Source of the DNA: Nannocystis punicea | GTDB taxonomy: Bacteria > Myxococcota_A > Polyangia > Nannocystales > Nannocystaceae | DNA: 64,000 bases | Direction: 5' to 3' | Assembly: GCF_026965555.1 (NCBI RefSeq) | Contig: NZ_CP114040.1 | Location: 9,646,001 to 9,710,000 of the forward strand | Shown here: piece after piece, positions 40,257 to 47,233 of the stretch | Numbering within the stretch: position 1 is the stretch's first letter | Layout: each line of letters opens with the position of its first letter | Notes under the pieces: model-generated | Database searches by the model: none | What the model was told of the DNA's origin: nothing | The model's input: only the letters and a program-made list of their open reading frames with translations | Made by a program: the position numbers and the translations under genes

Positions 40257-42617
40257 ATGAGCGACTCTCTCTGGCAAAAACTCCATGAGAAGATGATCAT
40301 TGCGGCTCGCGGCCGCCTGCCCGATCCGCCGCCGGACAGCCAGCTGATCCGCGTGAGCTGCGAGGTCGCACCGGCCGCCTTGCGACCCCTCCTCGAGGCG
40401 CGACGCTTGACCGAGGCGATCTTGGGCGAGACGAGGTCCGGACGGACCCGTCCGCGGACCCGCACGCTGTTCGGCGACACGCCGGAGCGCGCGACGGAGG
40501 CGGTGGTGGTCGAGCTGTGGAACCGCCTCGCCAAACAGAACGGTGCCCGGTGGGTGGTCGTGTTCGACGCGGTGGAGCGGGCCGACGAGGCGACCCTGGC
40601 GGCGCTGACCCAGATCGTGCAGCAGCCCGGCTGGCTTCGGTTGCCGCTGCTGCTGGTGTTCCATGACGAGCCGAAGGCGGCCGCGGCCGAGCTACTCGCC
40701 GCCGTGCGTGCGCGCGACGGCGACTCGGTGGTGCGTGGGGAGGAGGCGCTCGCCAGCGAGGCGAAACCGATCAAGTGGAGCACGTTGCCTCCCGAGGTTC
40801 TGCGCGCGCTTCGTGCCGGGGCGCTGATCGGCCCGGGCTTCGAGGTCAGGGTCCTCGCCGAGCTGCTGTCGATCGATCCGGAGCTCGTGCTCGAGCGGCT
40901 CCAGCACGCCATCGATCTCGGCGTCCCGGTCGAAGATCGGGGTGAAGGCAAGTTCTCGCTGCCGAGCTCGGCGCTCTCGGCCCTGTCCGCGTCCATCATC
41001 CCGTCGCTCGCACAGGCGTGGCACCGAAAGCTCGGGCAGCTGCTCGGCGCACGGGCGGCGAGGGCCATCCCGCCGCCCCCTCCCGCTCCAGGAATCGCGG
41101 GGATAGCAAAGTTCCAGGCGGAGAGCGTCGACGACACCCGCGTCGCGGAGATCATCGACATGTCTCATGAGGTCGTCGACCTGGCCTCAGAGACAGCCGC
41201 GGCCACGTCCGGAACGTCCGGCGCCGGCGTTGACGCCGGTGCGCGCCCCGTCGCTCCTGACACGAGCCGCCCGCAAGCTATCTCCGGGGAGATTTCAGAT
41301 CGAGTCGAGTCGGCCCAGAGCAACCCACCTCGGCGGCCGGTTCAGCGCAAGACCGTGCTAGCCCCGCCCGCCGAGGGCGCACGCTCGACACGGCGCAAGA
41401 CCTTGGTTCTGAAGCCGGAAGTGGACATGCCGGCGCCGGTCGAGTTGACCGCGACCGGGAAGGTCGCAGCGGCGACGGTCGGCGACCCGCTGATCGACAA
41501 TGTTCGGGCGGCCGAGCACATGCGCCGGGCCGGTGACCTCGATTCGGCCGCGGAGCACCTGTGCGAGGCGGCCCGCGAGGCGGCAGCGATGGGCGCGCCG
41601 CAGGCCGCGGTGGAGCACGCCAATGGGGCGCTCGCGCTGCTGGCGACGCTGCCGGTCGGCGTGTCTCGACAGCGACTCAAGGCGCGGGCGCTGCTCGAGC
41701 TGGGACGGGTACAGTGGCAAGCGCCAGGCTACGAGCACGGGTTTACGCTGGCGCGGGCGCGGGCGTCGCTCGAGGCAGCGCGCGCCGAGCTCGACGCGGA
41801 CGCACCGGTCGAGCTCGTCGTCGATCTGGCGCAGGCGCTGGCAGGGGTCCACTTCGACCTCGGTGATCCGCCGTCGCTCGCGCTGGCGCTCGCCGAGGTG
41901 GAGGAGGCGAGCCGCGTGTTGCACGCCGCGAACGACGCGATCGGGGCGGCCCGCCTGTTCAACGATCAGGCCGCGGTGCGCGTCCGCATGGGCGACGGCG
42001 CCCACGCACTGAAGCTCCTGCGCGCGTCTCGAGCGATCTTCGACGCGCGCGCCCAGGACGATCCGGCAGCGCTGCGCGAGCTCGCCGAGTCGGAGCACCT
42101 CCTGGCCAACTTGCCGCTTCATGCACGCATGCGGCTCGGTCGCGAAGAGGAGGGCTACGCGATCGGTATGGATCATGCGCTCGCAGCAGAGCGGGCGTTT
42201 GGCGAGCTCGACGATGACCGCGAGCTCGCCCGCGTGTGGGAGACGATGGGCCGGCTCGATCTCAAGCGCCTCCGCCTCGAGGAAGCGAGGCTGCGGCTCG
42301 AGGCCGCCTTCGAGGTGCAGACGCGAATCGGCGACCTGACTGGGCTGGCGCAGACCACGGAGTTTCTGTCGGAGGTGCTGGCATGGTGCGGTCGCAACGC
42401 CGAGGCGATCACGATGCTCCGCGACTCGGTGATCTACAACCGCGACAAGGGGTCGCCGCGCGGGCTGATCTCCAACCGCCAGGCGTTCACCGCACTGTCG
42501 TCGCGTTTTGCCCAACTGCCGCAGCACGCGGACGGTCTCCGGGAGGTCGAGATTTTGTTGGCCGCCGGGGAACGCGAGCTCGGCGTGTCACCACCGGACG
42601 CGACCGAAGAGCGCTGA
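40257..42617 (+). CDS. TPR protein with degenerate ATPase-like N-terminus
   Basis: 786 residues from ATG 40257. The first 280 residues resemble an AAA/STAND ATPase half: WVVVFDAVERADEATLAALT has the shape of a Walker B strand and LPLLLVFHDEP a sensor strand, then a winged-helix-like region (PPEVLRALRAGALIGPGFEV, LSIDPELVLERL). No Walker A motif is seen, so ATP hydrolysis is doubtful. A disordered Ala/Thr/Pro spacer (about 280-400) precedes a helical TPR array to the end (AEHMRRAGDLDSAAEHLCEA and later repeats). No signal peptide; cytoplasmic. Many kinase-associated regulators in this group share such a TPR half. Role unknown. Confidence 0.75.
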   Translation: MSDSLWQKLHEKMIIAARGRLPDPPPDSQLIRVSCEVAPAALRPLLEARRLTEAILGETRSGRTRPRTRTLFGDTPERATEAVVVELWNRLAKQNGARWVVVFDAVERADEATLAALTQIVQQPGWLRLPLLLVFHDEPKAAAAELLAAVRARDGDSVVRGEEALASEAKPIKWSTLPPEVLRALRAGALIGPGFEVRVLAELLSIDPELVLERLQHAIDLGVPVEDRGEGKFSLPSSALSALSASIIPSLAQAWHRKLGQLLGARAARAIPPPPPAPGIAGIAKFQAESVDDTRVAEIIDMSHEVVDLASETAAATSGTSGAGVDAGARPVAPDTSRPQAISGEISDRVESAQSNPPRRPVQRKTVLAPPAEGARSTRRKTLVLKPEVDMPAPVELTATGKVAAATVGDPLIDNVRAAEHMRRAGDLDSAAEHLCEAAREAAAMGAPQAAVEHANGALALLATLPVGVSRQRLKARALLELGRVQWQAPGYEHGFTLARARASLEAARAELDADAPVELVVDLAQALAGVHFDLGDPPSLALALAEVEEASRVLHAANDAIGAARLFNDQAAVRVRMGDGAHALKLLRASRAIFDARAQDDPAALRELAESEHLLANLPLHARMRLGREEEGYAIGMDHALAAERAFGELDDDRELARVWETMGRLDLKRLRLEEARLRLEAAFEVQTRIGDLTGLAQTTEFLSEVLAWCGRNAEAITMLRDSVIYNRDKGSPRGLISNRQAFTALSSRFAQLPQHADGLREVEILLAAGERELGVSPPDATEER

Positions 42618-42692
42618 ACATCCTTCGGCACAGCGCTAGCGAGCGGTGAGCCCGAGCTCGAGCCCAGGCGCCGAAATCGCGGCTATCGCATG

Positions 42693-42953
42693 CTACCGCC
42701 GCAGATACGCCGTGGGCGACGTCCTGACGTACCGGCAGGTGCGATTCGGGCGGTCGGTGAGGGCGGCGACCAGGCCGGCCCGGTCGGGAGACAACCCGTA
42801 GTAGCGGTCACGTAGCTCGGCCGCCAGGCCAGCATCGTGAAATGAGCCCTGCGGAAATTCCAGTCGCCGGCCCGCGAGTGCTCGTGGGCGCGCGTCGCCG
42901 CCCTCAGCCACCGTCTTACATCGCGGCGCTTGAGCGCAGTACTGCGCTTTCAC
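42693..42953 (-). CDS. Possible small ORF
   Basis: 86 codons from GTG 42953 with good third-position GC bias in the 3' half (AGLAAELRDRYYGLSPDRAG, LVAALTDRPNRTCRYVRTSP). No ribosome site or family similarity. It may be the C-terminal remnant of a longer gene. The rest of the 42618-42997 gap shows nothing else. Confidence 0.35.
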   Translation of the reverse strand: MKAQYCAQAPRCKTVAEGGDARPRALAGRRLEFPQGSFHDAGLAAELRDRYYGLSPDRAGLVAALTDRPNRTCRYVRTSPTAYLRR

Positions 42954-42997
42954 CGGCGCGCGGCTGCGCGTGTCACCTTTTGCAAGGTCGGTGAAAG

Positions 42998-44704
42998 ATG
43001 CGAATCACCATTCTCCGGGTATCACTGCACCGCGGCTTGGCGAGGACGACGATGCTCGTGACGACTCATGGTTCGGACGAATCTTCGAAACGAATAAATG
43101 GCGGGTTCGATCATCAAAATCGCGTGAATGCGAACGCGTCGGCTGCGCAGATCCCACTTCCTGACCGAGCCGAGCTCGAGCGCGGTCGGGACAGGGGACT
43201 TGAGCACATGCTCCGCCACTTCCAGTGCCCGGAGGATCGAGGTGAGTTCCGCTTCCTCGGCCCTGCGAGCGGCCGGGTCCTGGAATCTGCGCTCACGTTG
43301 CACGTCCTCCGACGCACGAACATCGAGCCGGAATGGCAACAGCGGCTGCGGGGCTTCCTGGTGGGCCACAGCGCGGGAGCGGATCCCATCAGCAGGCTCT
43401 TCGCGGCCGCCGCTCTCGGGCTGACACAGACCGAGGACGCCATGACGGCGCTGGACGGCTTCCTCGGCGATCTCGCATACGGCCGCCGCCGGAAGCGGGC
43501 CTTGTTGCTCATGCTGCTGGTCGAACTGGAGGTGGTGCCGCTCGCGCGCGCCGGGATCATGCTGGACGACTTCGCGGTGCAGGCGGCCCACCGATTCAGT
43601 CAGTTGCATGGGGCCGCCTCGCGGCTCATGTTCGGACGACATGCGGGCGGTATCCCCGAGGGCACGGTACCGCGCGACGCCGCTTTCATCGTGGCGTGCC
43701 AAGCCGCCAACGGCGGCTGGGAGCAGCAAGCGCTCCTCACGTTGCTGGCGATGCTCGCTCTCGGCCCCGACCACCCAGCCTTCGAGCGCGGCCTGCGGTT
43801 CCTACGCGGGCTCGAGCGTGAGGACGGGGGCATCCCGTTCATTCCCGACGTCGATGTATGGCTCAACGCTCTGGCCGGCCTCGCCCTGCAGGCGGGGTCC
43901 TCGCTGCCCGAGGTGCGCCGGCAGGTGGCGCGGTTCTTGATCTCGCGCCAGCACACCCACGGCGGGTGGAGCTTTACCGACGGCGTCCAGCAGACGGATA
44001 GTGACTGCTCTGCGCTCTGCGTCGAGCTGTTGCTGCGCGAAGACGCGGAGCGCCATGCTCCTGCGGTCGACCGCGCGCTGGAGTATTTCCGCGAGAGGCA
44101 GCGAGACGACGGCGGATACCCGGCATATGAGCGCGCGGGTGAGTCCGAGCCTACCATGACCGCCAATGTCCTCTTGGCTCAGTGCCTTGGGGTCGGCCGG
44201 CGACCGGAATTAGTGCCTTCGATGCGCGCCGCGCGGCAGTTCATTCGTGGCAGCCAGCGCAGCGACGGTCGCTTCGAGACGAGTTGGAGCCTGTGCGAGA
44301 CCTACTCCATCTTTCGCGTGATGGCCTCGCTGGAAGCTCACCGGGCCGTGGACCCCGGGCAGACCCCGGACACTGTGGGGGAGCGAGCGTTGCGTTACCT
44401 GCTCGCGCATCAGCGGACCGACGGCGGCTGGGGGCAGGCCGCCACTGCCCCTTCTGACGCCCTGAGCAGCGCGTACGCCCTCGCAGCTGTGAGTCTGCCG
44501 CGCTTCGCTACCGTCGTTCCGCCGGCATGTGCGCGGCGAGCAGCCGCATACCTGCTGGGACAGCAAGATCCGCGGACTGGCGCGTTCGTGTCGATCCCGG
44601 ATCAAATGGGACCTCGGCCGATACCCTACGAGGTCCCGGTGCTGAGCACCGTGATGGGTGTATGGGCTCTATCGCTGACCATTCAGCGGTTGTCCCAGGG
44701 ATAG
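42998..44704 (+). CDS. Class II terpene cyclase (prenyltransferase/squalene-oxidase repeat)
   Basis: 568 residues from ATG 42998; ATG 43052 would drop 18 poorly conserved residues. QW-type repeats of the alpha/alpha barrel are visible: NGGWEQQALL (238-247), EDGGIPF, HGGWSF (321-326), DDGGYPAY and TDGGWGQ. After HGGWSF the sequence QQTDSDCSALCVELL aligns with the DXDD-T-A acid motif of class II cyclases; here it is D334-S-D336-C-S, as in enzymes with a relaxed fourth position (DXDTT in Rv3377c). It would protonate and cyclise a polyprenyl diphosphate, probably geranylgeranyl diphosphate. The Rv3378c-like gene follows after 13 bp. Substrate and product are inferred from the pairing. Confidence 0.85.
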   Translation: MRITILRVSLHRGLARTTMLVTTHGSDESSKRINGGFDHQNRVNANASAAQIPLPDRAELERGRDRGLEHMLRHFQCPEDRGEFRFLGPASGRVLESALTLHVLRRTNIEPEWQQRLRGFLVGHSAGADPISRLFAAAALGLTQTEDAMTALDGFLGDLAYGRRRKRALLLMLLVELEVVPLARAGIMLDDFAVQAAHRFSQLHGAASRLMFGRHAGGIPEGTVPRDAAFIVACQAANGGWEQQALLTLLAMLALGPDHPAFERGLRFLRGLEREDGGIPFIPDVDVWLNALAGLALQAGSSLPEVRRQVARFLISRQHTHGGWSFTDGVQQTDSDCSALCVELLLREDAERHAPAVDRALEYFRERQRDDGGYPAYERAGESEPTMTANVLLAQCLGVGRRPELVPSMRAARQFIRGSQRSDGRFETSWSLCETYSIFRVMASLEAHRAVDPGQTPDTVGERALRYLLAHQRTDGGWGQAATAPSDALSSAYALAAVSLPRFATVVPPACARRAAAYLLGQQDPRTGAFVSIPDQMGPRPIPYEVPVLSTVMGVWALSLTIQRLSQG

Positions 44705-44717
44705 GAGGATTCCGACA

Positions 44718-45599
44718 ATGTCACAGAGGTCCACGCACTCGATCCCCACGCTCGAACAATTCCTCGCAGCCCCGCTCGCGGAGGTGCGGCCTGTGGCGCC
44801 GGCGACGATGGTATGGGTCGTGGAGGGCACCCGTCGCAGCGCGGCGCTGGCCGGCGTCCCCGCCGAGGACTATGGGCGCTGGTCGGTGCCGCGGATGAAC
44901 GCCTGCGTGCGCATGTTCTTCGAGCACGGCGTCCGTCACGTTTTCACGCCGTTTCTGACGCCGAGCCAGTTTGGAGAGAAGACGCCCGGCTACCGTGAGC
45001 GCTTGTTCGAGTATGCCGGGCTCATCGCCAGCGAGCCGGAATTCCTCGCTCCGTACATCACGCACGGCTGGCGCGTGCGGCTCCTCGGAGGCGACAGCCT
45101 GCCGGAACTGCGGCCCTACGCCGCGAAGTTGATCGAAGCGACCCCGTACGGCGATCACACGCTGTGGTGCTCCGTGGTGGCCGAGACGGGAGCGCCATGG
45201 AGCGAACTGCTGCAGGCGGTAGTCCGCAGCGGCGCACGCACGCGCGAGGAGGCCATCTCTGCGGTCTATGGTGAGGACATCCCACTGGCCACATTGATGG
45301 TCGCGTTCGGCAAGCCGCTCGTGTCGCCCGAGCAGGTGCCACCGCTGCTCGTCGGCAAGATGGACGCCTACTGGACGCAGCGTCCCGGCTATCGCATCGA
45401 CGAACGCGAGTTCCGGGCGATCCTCCACGATCACGCGTATGTTCGACGCACCTGGCAGGAGGACAAGACGGGTCGCCCCGACGAGGCGGCGGCGTTCCGC
45501 CGCGCGTGGGAAGAAGGACCGACGCTGGGGCTGGGCTTCCGCTTGGGTCCGTTTTGGTACCCGAGCGCGACCGGGGTGCCTGTCGGGTCGCCGGGTTGA
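44718..45599 (+). CDS. Tuberculosinol synthase-like diterpene synthase (Rv3378c family)
   Basis: 293 residues from ATG 44718, eight bases after AGGAGG. The protein follows Rv3378c, a cis-prenyltransferase-fold enzyme, over its length: VVEGTRRSAAL (cf. FDGTRRW), VRMFFEHGVRHVFTPFL, EAISAVYGEDIPLATLMVAF then GKP, YRIDEREFRAILHDHAYVRR and GLGFRLGPFWYP near the end. Residue 36 in the EGTRR motif is Glu, where the family has Asp. Rv3378c ionises the bicyclic diphosphate made by the class II cyclase Rv3377c and adds water or adenosine. The same two-gene order here implies a diterpene alcohol or nucleoside adduct; the exact product is unknown. Alignment is from memory of the family. Confidence 0.82.
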   Translation: MSQRSTHSIPTLEQFLAAPLAEVRPVAPATMVWVVEGTRRSAALAGVPAEDYGRWSVPRMNACVRMFFEHGVRHVFTPFLTPSQFGEKTPGYRERLFEYAGLIASEPEFLAPYITHGWRVRLLGGDSLPELRPYAAKLIEATPYGDHTLWCSVVAETGAPWSELLQAVVRSGARTREEAISAVYGEDIPLATLMVAFGKPLVSPEQVPPLLVGKMDAYWTQRPGYRIDEREFRAILHDHAYVRRTWQEDKTGRPDEAAAFRRAWEEGPTLGLGFRLGPFWYPSATGVPVGSPG

Positions 45600-45787
45600 C
45601 GCCGCGCCTCCCCTGTCAACCTCGGGGGTTTGCTCGCCGACATCAATCTCACAGGCGACCTCCCCGGGCGACGGGTCGTCCGCTCGCTTCGACCTCCTCT
45701 TACCCATCGAAAATCTCACTTTGAACTTCTTGAACGCGAAATAAATGGCTCAGTGATTCGAAGACACGTACAGAAGGAGATGAACAA

Positions 45788-46975
45788 ATGAGCAATGTAA
45801 CCCTTATTGGCGTTGGTACGGACAATCAGCTCTACACGCGGAACAAGGTGAACGGCCAGTGGATCCTGGTGCCCAACAGCGGCTCGGTCAAGTCGGTGGA
45901 AATGCTGGCGGACGGCACCCTGATGGGAGTGGGCACGGACAACCAGCTCTACACGCGAGCCCGCGTGAAGGGCCAGTGGACCCTGGTGCCCAACAGCAGC
46001 ACGGTCATCTCGGCGACCCAGCTGAAGGACGGAACCATCCTGGGGGTGGGCGGCGACTACCAGCTCTACACGCGGCGTAGCGTGCAGGGTCAGTGGACCC
46101 TGGTGCCCAACAGCGCCACGATCCTGTCGGTGACCGAGCTGCAGGACGGCACTCTGCTCGGCGTGGGCGGCGACCACCAGCTCTACACGCGGCCTGGCGT
46201 GCAGGGTCAGTGGACCCTGGTGCCCAACAGCGCCACGGTCCTGTCGGTGACCGAGCTGGAGGACGGCACCCTGGTGGCGGCGGGCGGAGACCACCAGCTC
46301 TACACGCGGGCGGGCGTGCGGGGCCAGTGGTCCCTCGTCCCCAACAGCGGCTCGGTCATCGCGGTCACCTCGCTGCTCCCGGCCATCCTCGGCGTCGGTA
46401 CGGACAACCAGCTCTACACGCGGACCGGCATCAAGGGCCAGTGGTCCCTCGTGCCGAACAGCAGCACCATCCTGTCGGTGGCCGAGCAGGAGGACGGCAC
46501 CCTGCTGGGAGTAGGCGGAGACAACCAGCTCTACACGCGGACCGGCGTGCAGGGCCAGTGGTCCCTCGTGCCGGGCAGCAGTACGGTCCGATCGGTGGTC
46601 GTGCTCAAGGACGGAACCATCCTGGGGGTGGGCGGCGATTACCAGCTCTACACGCGGACGGGCGTGCAGGGCCGGTGGACCCTGGTGCCCAACAGCGCCA
46701 CGATCCTCTCGGTGACTGAGCTGCAGGACGGACGGTTGCTGGGAGTGGGCGGAGACCACCAGCTCTACACGCGCCCTGGCGTGCAGGGCCAGTGGACCTT
46801 GGTGCCCAACAGCGCCACGGTCCTGTCGGTAACCCAGCTGGCGGACGGCACCCTGCTGGCGGCGGGCGGAGACCACCAGCTCTACACGCGGCCGGGTGTG
46901 AATGGTCAGTGGACCCTCGTGCCCAAGAGCGGCTCGGTCATCGCGGTGGCCGCTCGACACGTCCACCTCTCTTGA
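45788..46975 (+). CDS. Tectonin/tachylectin-like beta-propeller lectin of ten repeats
   Basis: 395 residues from ATG 45788, eight bases after AAGGAG. There is no signal peptide. The whole protein is about ten 39-residue repeats of the form W(T/S)LVPNS(A/S)TVLSVTEL, then xDGTLLGVGGDxQLYTR, then xGVQGQ; one (around 46320-46440) has 38 residues. Trp near the strand start, a DG turn and a QLYTR strand are features of tectonin and tachylectin propellers, which bind sugars or lipopolysaccharide. A broken tectonin-like gene lies at 51076. Lectins without signal peptides in myxobacteria act at the surface or in fruiting bodies. Ligand unknown. Confidence 0.8.
   Translation: MSNVTLIGVGTDNQLYTRNKVNGQWILVPNSGSVKSVEMLADGTLMGVGTDNQLYTRARVKGQWTLVPNSSTVISATQLKDGTILGVGGDYQLYTRRSVQGQWTLVPNSATILSVTELQDGTLLGVGGDHQLYTRPGVQGQWTLVPNSATVLSVTELEDGTLVAAGGDHQLYTRAGVRGQWSLVPNSGSVIAVTSLLPAILGVGTDNQLYTRTGIKGQWSLVPNSSTILSVAEQEDGTLLGVGGDNQLYTRTGVQGQWSLVPGSSTVRSVVVLKDGTILGVGGDYQLYTRTGVQGRWTLVPNSATILSVTELQDGRLLGVGGDHQLYTRPGVQGQWTLVPNSATVLSVTQLADGTLLAAGGDHQLYTRPGVNGQWTLVPKSGSVIAVAARHVHLS
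45840..46930 (+). repeat. Ten tandem 117-bp repeats (114-bp in one unit)
   Basis: Consecutive units share long identical stretches, such as CAGCTCTACACGCG, CAGTGGACCCTGGTGCCCAA and GACGGCACCCTGCTGG. Some non-adjacent units are more alike than adjacent ones, for example those around 46100-46260 and 46690-46840. This indicates block duplication or gene conversion within the lectin gene. Confidence 0.8.
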
Positions 46976-47233
46976 TCGCCGTCGGCGCGTAGACGCAGTG
47001 CTCGTCGAGCTCGAGGTGCTTCTCGCCTCCCTCGCGCATTCGGCCGCGCGTAACACGCGGAGCGTCCCCGCTCCCCCGGCGCTCCGAGCACCGGCCGGCG
47101 ATCTGGACCATCACGATGCCGATCCGGGGGATTACGAGCGCGCCCACGCCAGCGCGGTCATGGACACCGTCGTTTGCGACGAAGCGCCGACACCGTCGGT
47201 GGCGGCCGGGTATCCTCGGTCGCCGCCTGATTC

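Noticed and set aside
43852..43875. DVDVW in the terpene cyclase considered as the catalytic DXDD motif
   Set aside because: The later DSDCSA follows HGGWSF at the spacing seen in class II cyclases, so it is the better candidate.
45840..46930. Regular 117-bp repeats considered as a noncoding satellite or CRISPR
   Set aside because: They are continuous in-frame protein repeats with a strong ribosome site at the start of the gene.
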